NCBI GenBank assembly: GCA_015680685.1
Contig: MNCI01009412.1
Span: forward strand, 123,541-187,540
DNA length: 64,000 nt
Direction of reading: 5' to 3'
From: Gnetum montanum
Lineage: Eukaryota > Streptophyta > Gnetopsida > Gnetales > Gnetaceae
The position numbers and the translations under genes were made by a program. The notes below the pieces were generated by a model. The model saw nothing but the letters and a program-made list of their open reading frames with translations. It ran no database searches and was not told the origin of the DNA. Shown here one piece after another: positions 45,266 through 57,672 of the stretch. Numbering within the stretch: position 1 is the stretch's first letter; each line of letters opens with the position of its first letter.

Positions 45266-47152
45266 TGAAATACCACCAATTTCAGGCTCCTGTATTTCAA
45301 TGATAGATTTTTCTAAGTGTCAAAACATGGGCTAAATTTTTCTATCTACTATCATGCTACACAACGTAGACAGAGCATCACACTGGAAGTCTTGATTTTT
45401 GTGAATTTTTCTAAGTTTTCCTATTATGCTCCACAACACAACTAGCATAGGACACACTTCTATGGCCAGTCTACATAAATGTCAAGCTAGAAGCTATCAA
45501 GGTGTGCTGGGGATGGACCAAATAGTTTGGCAAAATTTCTATTTCTTGAAATATTAAGCTCGCTACACTCTCTAGCTTGTTAAGCTTGACATAAGTCTGA
45601 GTTTCCAGTTCACCCAAGCATCAGGCTAGAGGTTGTCAAAAGTGCTCAGGATTAAAAAAGAGTTTGGCAAATTCTCTATCTTTTGGGCCTATCATGCTCT
45701 GCTATGTTGCACAGTGTAGCCAGCATGACATAGGTATCAAGGCCAAATTTTTCTAATTGTTGAACAAGAAATCTATCAAGCTATCTAGACATGGAAGATG
45801 CATTTGGCCATTTTCAAACTTCGAAGGTTGCCCATCCTGCTACACCCCAGAGTGTGGCTAGCATGTCATGAAGAAACATTACAAATTTTGACAAAATTCA
45901 TCAATGTATTGGTGCTACGTTCTACTATGCTGCGCAATGTAGACAACGTAACAAGTCAAAATTTGTAAAAATTTTCTATGTTTTCACACTACACTTTGTC
46001 ACGCTATGCAGCACAGACATCGTGACATTTGGGAAATGCCTTTTAATGCCTCCAAAAGCTTCTAAAACTCAACATTGACCTTCATTTTAGCTCTAATATC
46101 CCTTTGATGACCAAGATTAGTAGTTTTCTTTGCATTTGCAACCCCCATTAATTCCCAAAATTGTCCCTAATCTTGACCCTACTCAAAAGAGGGGGAAGAT
46201 GTAGTCCCAGAGCATAGGCTCCAAGTTGCACTTGTTTTGGCATTGTTTTTAGGTACATGACAATCCTTTAGACTCTAGTGCATGCAATCTAGATGGTTTG
46301 GTCATAGTTTGATAGTTTCTAAGTGCCCATTCCTATCGTAAAGAGTGTAACACTATCAGCTTAACACTTAGAGCTTGACATTTTGAAAATAACATGTCAA
46401 TAGGACTTTTCCATGTCTATGTTATGTGGGACATAGGCCACATGGCATCTAGTCCATGTCTCACATCAACCCTAGCTTTATAAATACCCCAATAATTAGC
46501 ATTCTAGGGGTTGGTCAGTGAAACATTTTAGGCATCAAGCATTAGAGCACTCTTAGCATTTTCATCACTCCCGCACTTGAGCACCTGAGATTGACACCTA
46601 GTTAAGCATCGTAACAATCTCCCTTGCACTTGCACAGTGTGATAACTACCAACCCAGTAGGTTCATCCTCTTCTATAGCTACCAGCATTGAGTCCATGAC
46701 ATCCTAGAGACTTTGACTGCACCGCTATGCTACCGTTATGCCTATCTGATGCCACGTACTAGCTTCAAACATTATTCAATTAAAAGTTGCACACCTTGAT
46801 CTTTGGGTGGTGCATTTCTCCACCTTTGGACTCTGGTTCTATATTCTCATCATTTTTTCAAATTTCTTAGCATTTACTTTTTTCACTTTCTTCTACTATC
46901 AATATGCATTTAGATATTCACATTATGTTATGTTCTGTTCTTGATTGTTGTCCCAACTCCTGCACGAAGCTGACTAAAACATTGTTTACAAATGGTTATT
47001 GTTACACCATGTAAGTTCCTGTTTGACCAACTAGACCATTCAAGGCATCTCATTTCCATTTCTCCCAACATAACCCTCAAATGGATTTGGGTTTAGGCTA
47101 TACACCCATGGAGCTCTCGGTGTTCTAGCTACTAACATTTTCAGACATCACA
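45266..47152 (+). repeat. Element A 3' LTR
   Basis: Begins TGAAATACCACCAATTTC and ends GACATCACA, followed by the duplication AGAAG. TATAAATA at 46479-46486. Confidence 0.95.
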
Positions 47153-47157
47153 AGAAG

Positions 47158-49560
47158 CACCCTCATGGGTTTTCACTTGTTACTAAAGTATTTCTTGTAA
47201 AGAGAAGGGTACAAGTTTTTCTAAAAAGAATAGAAACATCAATAGAAATATTTAACACATAGCAACAAAAGCTAAAATCATTTTATCCTTAAGCCCCCAA
47301 AATAAAAAGAAATTAATATTGTAGAAAATAAATTAATTGTTTATCTTTTACATGAAGCTGTAATTGAAAACTAACATCTTTAAGAATTTATATTTAACTC
47401 GTGAGGAGAGATCATAGTTATTATCTTACTATTTGAAAATAACTACACACTAAACCTTCCAAATAGGGTAGAGAACAAGTTGTCAAAGACATTTCCAAAT
47501 GTAAAGAAAGAAAGTAGATAAAGTAAGTTGATCACTAAGAATAACTTCATTGATGCTTGGTTGAAAGTTATTACAAATTCTGGATGTCATTTTCAAGCAT
47601 AATGAGCAAAAAAATATTTAAGAAAACATGAGAAAATGAGTCTTTACTCCTACAAAGACAACATTAAGATAAAACATTTCTATATGTGAGTGTCAATAGA
47701 AAGACTTGATAAATAAGATACCATGAAAATATATGAATTTTAGAAAAGATAGGATTCCATCAAATAATTTTCATTTTCCTCATTCAAAAGTATCATGAGA
47801 AATTCATTTTTCAAGATTTATTGAATTTGTAATGAATAAAATCATCCTTTGTTATAATCTTGTAAGTAACTTTTGAATTAAAAGAAAAAATAGATTTTCC
47901 ATCCTTTCAAAAAATATCTAGAAAAGCTTGATGTAAATTGTTATTAACTTTATATAAATTTTTAATATTAGATATTAATTTTTTAAAATTAATTTTACTC
48001 TTTCTATTTAAACCATAGAAGCTAGAACCTTCATCTCAGGTAATCCATCTATAATGTATATATAGACAAGAAATTTCAATGGTACCAAATGTGCTCCAAG
48101 TGGTACACAATCTAGATGAATTAGTAGCCCAAGCTCCTTAATTTGAAGAAAGTAACCATGGGCTAATTTGTTTAATAATATCTTCTAAAACTATAATATG
48201 ATTGTAATTTTAATATTTATTAAGCTTTGACCATGTCTATGAAATTTTTTTAAGAATTGGAAAACTAGGAATAGAAATGGTCTAAGGACAAAGACGATAG
48301 TGAAGAAAGTTATTAAAAGATAAATTATTATCATCTTTAGGTTTTCTTTGCATAAGTTTATTTCTTAAAAGGAGTGTCCAAATATCATCTCCATTAATGC
48401 ACTTTTTAATCCATTTTAATAAAAGAGAAATGCCTAGTTATAATAATTAATAAGGCCAACTCCTCCACCTTTCTTACTATTAGTGTAATTATCACAAGGC
48501 ACTATAAAAAAACATTTTCTATATTTCTTAGAATATCAAAGAAATTAATAGATAATATGATTAATTCTATCATAAGAAGTTTTGGAATGAGTCCAAAAAT
48601 TAGAGTAACAAACATGAGTTGATTAAATTATTTGCTTAATAACTAAAAATTTTCTAGTAAAGGTGAGGTTTTTTCTTCTTTTCATTTATCAACCTTCTTT
48701 TCAATTTTATCAATAACATAATTTTATAAAATAGTAAGATTAGGCTCAAAGAAAAAGTATTCCTAAAATTTTATAGATAGAATCTTTTTAAAATATTTTT
48801 CATGATTTGAAAGTAACCTAGTCATCAATATTGTTATTATAATAAACAACAAGTTTTTGCCAACTGATACAAGAGTTAGATAACATGTAGTAATTTTCTT
48901 CTTTAGCTAAAAAAGTATTGATATGTTATAAATAATTTTTAATCATAAAAAAAGAATCATCTACAATGTGTATATTAAGAAATTATGTGCCTTGTTCATT
49001 AATTGAAATTTTTTAATGATATTCCTTTGTAGATCATAATGAAAATCATGTAAAAGAAAGTTTGCAACAATAATAAAAGGATAGCAAGCTAGAGGAAAAT
49101 CTTTGACAAAATGACCGCTAAAGAGAGAAAAAGGAACTCAATTCAAAATTAGTAGCAGCTAAAGCATTAGCATTAGTGAGTACAATACAAACAAGAAAAA
49201 TAAAATAATTACTAAATTCTAATTTGTAAAGACTAGAAATAATGAAATTTTATTCAATATTATTATAAGCTATAGCATAATCTAACTGAATAAAAGTAAA
49301 TGATTTTGTTAGTATCAAAAGCACACTACATTTCCTCCTAAGCTATAATAATACTATTTAAGATATGTCAACCTTTAACAAAACTAGTCTACTTCAGTAT
49401 GATGATATCTTCTATAATCTTTTGAATTTAGCAAGCCATGTATTTATGTCGAATTCCATAAGTATTATTAAGTAGAGTAATAGGCCACTAATTACCAATA
49501 TGTTTAAGATCTCCATTCTTAGAATGTGGTATTGTTACAAGTGTGGCTTATCCTTACTAA
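47158..49560 (-). pseudogene. LINE fragment 1 (RT and zinc-finger end)
   Basis: Read on the - strand: an N-W-x-I-T-L-L-N type RT segment near 49490, LACYPFIIVANFLLHDF near 49090 (cf. PLAPYLFILATDFLS in LINE 2), and a late Cys-rich zf-RVT-like segment CCLCRSKDSFSHVFLN near 47640-47690. Many stops. This is the 3' part of a non-LTR retrotransposon polyprotein; endonuclease not seen. The left side adjoins the AGAAG duplication of A, so A may have inserted in or next to its 3' end. Confidence 0.7.
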
Positions 49561-49979
49561 TATTATAATTTCATAAGACAAGTGGGGGGTTGTTAGAATT
49601 GAAACTGCATAACTATATATGTATATTCTAAACATATAACCAATATGATATTTACAAAGAATTTAAGTATAACATAATAATGTGTTAGATCAGCATACCT
49701 ATTAAAATTAAACTTGTTTGGGGTGGGGGGGAGGGGGTGGTCGGACCCCATAAATTAAGTATATTAAAAGTGAAAAAACTAGAGTATAAAAGAGAGACCA
49801 AAGAGAGAGGAGAAACATCGGAAAAAGAAAAAAAAAAGGAAAAAAGACCAAATAGAATTGGGGAGGCCTCAATGTATATTCTTTTGTAAAACTAAACTTG
49901 AAAACCTTTCCGTAGGGAAGGAAAAAGGAGATCAAATAAGAACCTTCTTAAAAAGAAATAGACAAGAAAACAAAGGAGA
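49561..49979. other. LTR-like start and G-rich stretch between two LINEs
   Basis: AAGTGGGGGGT followed by TGTTAGAATTG at 49591 looks like a polypurine tract and copia-type LTR start. At 49720-49740 a G-rich run (GGGGTGGGGGGGAGGGGGTGG) could form a quadruplex. No gene. Confidence 0.35.
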
Positions 49980-52526
49980 GAAAAATTCAAGGACTTAGTT
50001 GCAGCTTTAGTTGTTGAACAATGTCTCTTTGAATTGAAAAAGGGAGAACATTAGCATGAGAATATCTTTGACAAATCACATTACATTGGAACTTCCACAT
50101 GGCATGAAGGATAAGGGGAAGAAAGAAACACCAAGTATAAAGAAGAGATCCTTGAAGTTGAGGATTTTCACCAAATAAAACTTCATCTAGTCTTGGCTAA
50201 AAACCTTATAAATACCTACTACACTAAGTCTAAGAGCTATGAGCAAGGGGACAAGTAAAAAACAATGGGTAAACATTTCCTTCTTGTTACATATAGGAAA
50301 TTTTGTCTAAAGAACATCCAAATGAGAACATCAAATACCAATAGATAAACCTTGGTGAACTAAATACCACATAAAATGTCTAATCTTTGAAGGAGTAGGA
50401 ACATTCCAAATCATCTGAATACATTACTTCCAAATCTACACATTAAGATTAACCTTCAAAATATGGTTGAATCTTGGCTAGATATTAGTATTAGAACTGA
50501 TAAGAGTATACAAAATCTTAGAATGATGAGGAAAAACTTGATGATCATTAATCCAAAAAAAAAATCAAGACAACCATTATGAGAATTCTCAATAGCTACA
50601 CTTAGAAAAGACAGATTTCTGAGAAGCATTGATACCATAAAGATATTGACACTCAAACCAAGTAATCCAATGATTATGTAAGTGAAGAGATGAAAGGGAT
50701 TAGATGCCAAGCTTGCTCCAAGTACTACAAAGATGAGAACACTTAATAGCCCAAGGTTCATTATTAATGGGAAGCCACCAAGGAGAAATCTTATCAAGCA
50801 TATAGGAAGAAATAGTAATATTATTAAAGTTTCAAAACTCCCTAATAAAGCTCCAACCCTTCCAAATGTTTTTGATGTTAATGGAATCTAGAATAGTCAT
50901 ACCTTTAGGAAAACGGTTGTAGTTAAAAAGATGAGCATTTTTCCAAAAAAATACTACCTTTAGTCTCTCCCATCTAAATGCACTTAAGAAAAAGAAGCTT
51001 TCAAGGCTCAACACTAGATAAGAATTTAGCCACCCATTTGGCACATAAAACAATATCCTACATATAGTAGTTTAGAAGTCCTAATCCATCATTCTCTTTG
51101 TGGGAGATGCAAATGTTCAAAGAAACCCAACACAATCCTTTCTTAGAATGGCTACTATTCCAAAGAAAATTTCTAACAAGTTGATCAATGCAATGATAGG
51201 TAGAAATACTAGAATCCTAGCATGAAGAATAATATACATGAGTAGCCTAGATGATATACTTGCAAATAATAAAATTTCTAGCCAAAGAAGCTTCTTGTTC
51301 ATCCACTTGAGACGTTTTTGTTCAATTTTCTTCACTATATTATCCAATAAATTTTTTGAAGGCTCAAAAAATGAAAAGGGAATGCCCAACAACTTGAAAA
51401 CATGATCCTTTTCTAAAAAATGCCAAGATTTAGACAAAGCCCAATCTTGAATCCCCTTATTATAAAAGATTGAAGATTTGAACTAATTAACTTGGAAGTT
51501 AGAGAGCTTACAATATTAATCAACATGATAAAAAAGATGATCAACAATAAATTTTTCATTCTTAATTATAAAAAAGAAGTCATCTGAAAAATGCATATTT
51601 AGTAAGGAAGGAACATTATAATCAATGAAAATGCCTTGAAGAAAATTTTGTTCCTTGTCCTTATGAATAACATGACTTAAAAAATCAGTAGCAAGGATGA
51701 AGAAATAAGGAGCAAGAGGGTAGCCTTGCCTAACTAAGTGCTCAAGCATAAAATAATTATTAAAGATAACATTAGTAGCCACAAGGGCATTAGCATCGAC
51801 AAAGAGTATCTCCACTATCCTAATAAATTTTTCATTAAAACCACATTTGTGGATGTTAGAAATAATAAATTTCCATTCAATTTTATCATATTCTTTAGCA
51901 TAATCAAGCTTAAGAAAAGCTATGTTCTGATTTAAATCCTAATCCCATTGCATACCCTTCCAGGCCACAACAACATTCTAGAACATATCTATCTTTGACA
52001 AAACTAGTTTACACTAGGATAATTATCTCAGGAATAATTAGCTTTAATATTCTGGCAAGACATTTGATCAAATTTTATAAATTTAATTCAAGAGAGTAAT
52101 AGAATGTCAATTACCAATCAAAGAGAGATCACATTCCTTAGGAATAAGATAGATGAATCATCTATTACACTCAAGTCCAAGAGAATACTGAGTAATGGCT
52201 TCAATGAAAACACAATAAAGGTCTAAATAAAAAAAATCCCAATGATTTTTAAAGAATTTGATGGAAATTCCATCAAAACTAGGAGCTTTATAATTGGCCA
52301 AGCTAAACATAGCCACTTTCATTCTAGAAAGAGAGATATCTTGAGCTAGAAGATTGTTGTGACTACTATGGACAATATTGGGTAAGTGATCAGAATTAGT
52401 AAATAAGTCATCTTGATAAAGTCCATCTGAGAAAAAGATAGGTTAAGAATATCTTTCAAGAAAATCATTAACAATATGAGGATCAGAACTAAGATGATCA
52501 TTCACCTCCATGAAGTCAATAGTGCA
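49980..52526 (-). pseudogene. LINE fragment 2 (RT to zinc finger)
   Basis: - strand order: NDFLERYS and SRMKVAMFSLANYKAPSFDGISIKFFKNHW (about 52420-52230), IPKECDLSLIGN (about 52130), a 99-residue open stretch 51815-51516 with VRQGYPLAPYFFILATDFLSHVI and the active site FSDD in MHFSDDFFFI, a connection region (51437-51117) with FSFFEPSKNLLDNIVKKIEQK, and a zf-RVT-type end with WYLVHQGLSIGI near 50370. ORF1 and endonuclease lie outside; D interrupts it on the right. Confidence 0.8.
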
Positions 52527-52531
52527 GCGAT

Positions 52532-53940
52532 TGAAAAAATTTAGTTGATAGAAAACCGAAGATCTTGGCTAGAACAACTTTAACCATAGACCTCAATGGT
52601 CTCAAAAAAATAGGATTTGAGTTACCCTAGATTATCTTGCCAATCACCTAGGAACTTCCAAAGTGTAAATAGGGGTAATAAAGTAAAGATACAATGCAGC
52701 TTTGAAAATAGATGCATAGAATGGAAAATAAATATACTCTAACTTGCATAACAAATGAAACTATAAACTTTATTACAATGAGAGTAAAGAGAGTTTAGAG
52801 TGTGTATAAGTGGAACCTAAGGAAGCAAAGAGTTCACTTCACTGGGGGTTTGGAATCTATTAGAACAAGTAGCCTTTGGGTGCCACAGTCAGCTCCATGG
52901 TCCAGATGCTCCACAACTCCCATGATTGCAAAATATTGATACATTCCTCACTAGATCTGTAAGGTTCGTGGTTTAGGGGGCTAAGATGTGTGGGGATTTT
53001 GGGATATAAGAAAAAGCCATGGTGGGAGTCTTAGTGCCTAGGTTGCTTAGCATTGCTTCCAAAGATCACATAATCTCAAGGGGTAAAAATGGTCAAAATG
53101 GCTATGGGTTTCACATTGAAATTTGATCACAAAAGATTTGTGCCTAAAGTGAATTTTCAAAGCTCTTGAATGCCAAAGCAGTGGAACCTTTTCATGGTGT
53201 TGGAGCTTGGTTTTTATATGTTTCATGGCCATAAATTTTTTTGCAAATTTTTGACTAATTATTGATAGATTGATGTCATGTGTAGGTGTTTCAAGTATCT
53301 AAATCTAGCATGGTTTCTATGTATGGTAAGTTTTGATATCCCCAAGGTACCAAAATTCCTCCACTTATAAGAAATAGTACATAGAAATTTTACCCCTGCT
53401 AGCTTCTTCCACCCATGCTAGTCTTTTAGGAAGAATGTTGATCCTGTACTAGCCACATTGAGATGCATCAATAATGCTATGGGTGTAGTATGAATGTTGG
53501 GATTGGAACAATGGTAAGGTGCTATGACCACACTAGAGAAATGTTGGGAATGTAGTAGTAATGCTAGGTGGGGTAGGTGTTATACCCCCGAACGCTTGGC
53601 ATAGGTGATGTTACATCTGTCTATACTAAACATAGGTGCTTTGAGCATAGCAAAGGTCATATCCCCCACAAAACACATGAAAATGCCAATTTTGGTGGTC
53701 CAAAAGGCATTTTTTACCCCTTTAAACTCAAATATATACATGATATGACTTTTTTCACTTGAGGATTGAGGCTTTGATCACTTATGAAGCACTTTTTAGC
53801 CCCAAAATCTAAATTATGTGAAATTGCATCTCAAGGATTACAACCTCCACGTTTTACAATGAATGTTTAGGCTTGGGTATTATGGGGTGAGAGTTACAAT
53901 CCAAAAAGATTATAGCATGAATTTTCTTGGTGATGTTTCA
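52532..53940 (-). repeat. Element D 3' LTR
   Basis: On the - strand it begins TGAAACATCACCAAGAAAAT and ends TTTTTTCA, 1409 bp. It is related to the Y and Z LTRs. Flanking 5-mers cannot be compared because the other LTR is outside the window. Confidence 0.8.
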
Positions 53941-53953
53941 TTGGCACCTCTTT

Positions 53954-54871
53954 GGTTGTGTCTTGAGGATTGACTCGAGAGGCATCAAAATACCAATGTA
54001 GATCCATCATCCAGGTTCCATCTCCATAGTTGATTTATTAGTTTTGAACCATGTCAAAGAGTGCTTATGATGATGGGATAAGGTTATGATGAGAAAATGC
54101 TCATGAAGGTTAACAATGAGATCTATATGTTGACATCATGGCTACAATATAGCATTAACATTTTGATCAATCAAAAAGTTTTCGTGCTTTGTGTTTTGAA
54201 GTATTGGTCACTTGGCAATGCATTTGAGGAACCAAAATCTCACTCCAAGATTTCTATGGCCATTAGGCTCCTTCCTTTGCTTGTTTGGAATCATTGGTTT
54301 GTCTTTTGGTCTTTATTATCCTTCAAGCTTCTTGACACTTTACTTCCATTTTTCTCTTTTTTATTGTGGGATGAAAACTTCATTGGATTTCTTTGTTAAG
54401 GCCAAATTTGATTTGGTTTTTCCATTGAATAAGATGTGTTACATTCAACAAACTTGTAGGTGGAGCATGATGAAGGAATGTCATAAGGACATAATGCATG
54501 AGTGTTAGACATAGGTAAACATTGTCACTTAAGGGTAAGAAAGGTTATACTTAGGCTATGAGGTTGGTTTCAAAGAAATAGCAATAGGATGGAAATGACA
54601 TAAGCACTCTTGGCAAAATAGGAAAAACTCATCGAATCTTACTTGTTAAGATCATGTGGTGACTTATTACTATGATGAGTTGCACCTTTGTGATGATTCC
54701 AAGGCTCATCTTTCAAGCACAAGTACAAGAGGATAAGAAACAAGACAAAGAAAACATGTTGTTACATGATATTGCATAAGGTCATATAAATGATTAGCAA
54801 ACTAACCTACCATAGATCACATATGTTATACAGTTCAACAATTTATCTACCATCCAAAAAGATGGAAATAG
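53954..54871 (-). other. Element D 3' untranslated region
   Basis: Reverse complement of the Z region 14449-15399, for example CAAAGAGTGCTT...GATGGGATAAGG. The 100-residue open frames here are incidental. Confidence 0.65.
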
Positions 54872-55099
54872 GTAATGCAGGCTCACTTGTCATTGGTTGC
54901 AAAAGTTATTGATGTTAACTATTGGTTATCATGTGGTACATGTAGTAGAGCTTTAGATAGAAATGATTGACTGGGTTGGCCAAGTCATTTCCATCCATGT
55001 TTGCTATCTTAAGGCTCTGTTGCTATATGACTTAGTGAATAAGAAATGCCCTTCCTAGTTGGCTATGAATTTTTTCACATGATCTTGAATAGATTTGAG
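54872..55099 (-). pseudogene. pol: Element D integrase C-terminal fragment
   Basis: - strand residues LANPVNHFYLKLYYMYHM align with LANRVNHSYLKAYYMYP of Z and LINHSYLKSYYT of A. The fragment begins at the insertion point of C. Confidence 0.8.
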
Positions 55100-57136
55100 T
55101 GAAACACCACTAATTCTAGGCTCTCATAACTCAACATTAGATTTGTCCAAGCATTGAAACTTGGGAAAAAATTTTCTAGCTGTGGTGTCATGCTATGTTG
55201 CATAGATAGCATGTCACCCTGGAAGTCCTAACGTTTGCATAATTTTTTCTAAGTCTATCTACTACACACCTCAGCACAGTTAGTGTAGCACCCATTTCCA
55301 TGGCTGGTTTGCATAAAAAGGGCACTAAGGATGGACTAAATAGTTGAGCAAATTTTCTATCTTCTGGGCCGTCAAGCTTGCTACACTCTCCAACTTACCT
55401 AGCTTGACACATGTCCCAATTGCTAGTCCACCCAGGGACCAAGCTAGAAGTTGTCAAAGTGCTTAGGATGGACAAAATAGTTCAGAAAATTTTCTACCTT
55501 TGGACCTGTTACACTCTACTACATTGCACAATGTAGAAAACATAGCAAGCCATGCTGACTAAAATTTTCCTAAGTGTTTGATTAAAAATGAAAGGTGCAT
55601 TTGGAAATTCTTTGACCTTCAAGGCTATGTATCCTAATTCATCCTTAGAGCATGATTAGCATCCCATGGCCAAGATTACAAGTTTGGTCAAAATTCATTC
55701 AAAATTAAATGTTACACTATGCTACGCTGTAGAGCGTAGATAGCATAGCAAAGGTGCTAGGGTCAAAAATTTTCCAAGTATGAAATGAAGAGGTATCATG
55801 CTCTTTCAACATGAAAAGTGTAGTTTTTAGTTGCTAAAGTTGATTGCCTTGCTAAATATTAGAGTGGTACTTTTAGTTTCTAAATAAATTCATTGAAAAA
55901 TGGGTGCTACCCTCTATCACGCTGTGCAGAATAGATAGTGTAGTAGGCAAAAACTGTAAAATCTTTCTAAGTGTTCATGCTATGCTTTGTTACACTAGAT
56001 AGCATAGACAGTGTAACACTTGGAAAAAGCCTTCTAATGCCTCCAAAAGTTCCCAGAGCTCATCATTGACCTTCATTCCTACCTCAGCATCTCTCCAGTG
56101 GCCACGATTAGCAGTTTTCTTTATTTTTTGCACCCCCTATTGGTCCCCAAAGTTGTCCCTATGCTTGACCCTACTTGAAAGAGGAGGGAAGATGTAGTCC
56201 TAGAGTGTAGGATCCAATTTTCATTTTTTCTAGGAACTTTTATGAAAATATGGTAGTTTGTTAAATTTTGGCACATGAGGTTTGGGCAATATGGTCATAG
56301 TTTGGCAAGTTTTAAGTCCCTGTTCTTGTCCTGTCGAGTGTATTACCACACTTTGAGTGTAGCACATTAGCATGAGACATTCACATTGATGCTAGGTGGG
56401 ACCCAAGACACATGACATCCAAACCATGTCTCCCCCCAACCATAGCTCTATAAATACGCTAGTAATTAACATTCTAAGGGTTGGCTTTTGCAATTGCCTT
56501 TGGTAGGCGATTAGCAAACAAAAGGTTGATGAGCGACAAATATCAGTATTAAGAGCATTCCTAATATTTTCCTCACTCTCACACTTGAGCATGACACCTA
56601 CACCCCACACCTGCATAGCATAGCAACTATCAGCCCAACAAGCTTCAAATCCTTTCTATTACACCACATCTATAACGACCTAGGAACTATGACTATATTG
56701 CCTCACTATCCAACTATGCCTATCTGACACTACATACCAGTTGTACACATCATTTGATCCAAAGTCACATCCCCTAATTTTGGGGTGGTGAATTTCCTCA
56801 CTCGAACTCTCATTTTAGTTTTCTATAGCACATATTTTAAATTGTTAGTGTACTTGTTTATTTATATTTTCATTGTGCATTAAGACATACATGTTGATAC
56901 ACTCCCATTGTTATGCATGTTGCGTTCCTGTGTGTTCTAACTCTCATGCATAATGCTCTAAAATCACTATTTGCAAATAGTTATTAGACACCACGTAAGT
57001 CCCTGTCTAATCGATTAGACTGTTCAGGGCACCCTATTTCCATTTTCTCCAGCATGGCTCTCCCATGGACTTAAGGTTAGGCTGTATGCCTAATGACCTC
57101 TCAGTGTTCTAGCCACTGACATTTTTAGATGCTACA
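55100..57136 (+). repeat. Element C 5' LTR
   Basis: Begins TGAAACACCACTAATTCTAG and ends TTTTAGATGCTACA. TATAAATA at 56449-56456. Dyad words, the clearest near 55718-55749 with CTATGCTACGCT facing AGCGTAG.TAGCATAG. Confidence 0.9.
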
Positions 57137-57141
57137 GTTTT

Positions 57142-57158
57142 TGGTGCTATAAGAAGAG
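57142..57158 (+). other. Element C primer-binding-like site
   Basis: TGGTGCTATAAGAAGAG, 5 bases after the LTR; aligned with A. Confidence 0.65.
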
Positions 57159-57672
57159 ATTGAACCTCCATGTTCGTTCTATGTGCCATGGGTAGTCCTA
57201 TGTTCTTTCTATATCCCCATCACTAACAACAGGCTAGTTTAGATGTAACACCCTTGTGGACTTGCTATGGTAGTAGCTAGATGATAGGCCAGCGTAGGAG
57301 TTCTATGTTTTGGTTGGTGCAGATTGGTCCTAGTTGACGGTTCTTCTAGAACCCTATAGGACAAAAAGCCCAAAACTTTGTACTATGTTAAAGCCTAAAA
57401 CTGTATACTATCTTAAGCTCTCTATGTTCCATGTAGCTTGAAATGTATAGCATAGCACATGTAGCATAACAACCCTATCAGCATGATAGTCCTACTTAGT
57501 GTAGCAAGCATAACAGCACAAACTACTACTTTTTTAGCATTTTCAGACTTTGCCATTTTAAACCTATTTTCTATGTAGCTTAACTATTTAGGCATTTTAA
57601 CTCAAAATTTATTATATTTCACCATTTCTCACTAATTTCTTTGCTTCCCATGTCATCTTTGACATAACAAAA
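57159..57672 (+). other. Element C leader
   Basis: No gene; aligns with the leader of A. Confidence 0.6.

Larger units (their letters stand above)
27922..47152 (+). mobile_element. Element A: complete 19.2-kb Tat-like retrotransposon
   Basis: LTRs of 1890 and 1887 bp (27922-29811 and 45266-47152) are flanked by an exact 5-bp duplication AGAAG (27917-27921 and 47153-47157), which fixes both ends. Order on the + strand: LTR, primer-binding-like site, gag, protease, motif repeats, a 5-kb antisense gene, pol (RT, RNase H, archaeal-type RNase H, integrase), 3' untranslated region, polypurine tract, LTR. A ~115-base LTR segment compared by hand shows about 16 differences, nearly all transitions, so it is old. 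No env-like gene. Pol has a single frame change and about a dozen stops. Confidence 0.95.
52532..55099 (-). mobile_element. Element D: 3' end of a subfamily II retrotransposon
   Basis: - strand order: end of integrase (55099-54872), 3' untranslated region, polypurine tract AAAGAGG (53953-53947), 3' LTR (53940-52532). Matches Z in all four parts. It is cut at 55099/55100 by the 5' LTR of C; the rest of D should follow C beyond the window. Confidence 0.85.

Noticed and set aside
27922-47152. Endogenous pararetrovirus or env-bearing retrovirus
   Set aside because: Two RNase H domains, integrase and LTRs with a target duplication fit Tat-type Ty3/gypsy elements; no movement, coat or envelope gene seen.
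54097-54508. 100-residue + strand frames in D
   Set aside because: They fall in the reverse complement of a 3' untranslated region shared with Z, and Z has no such frame.
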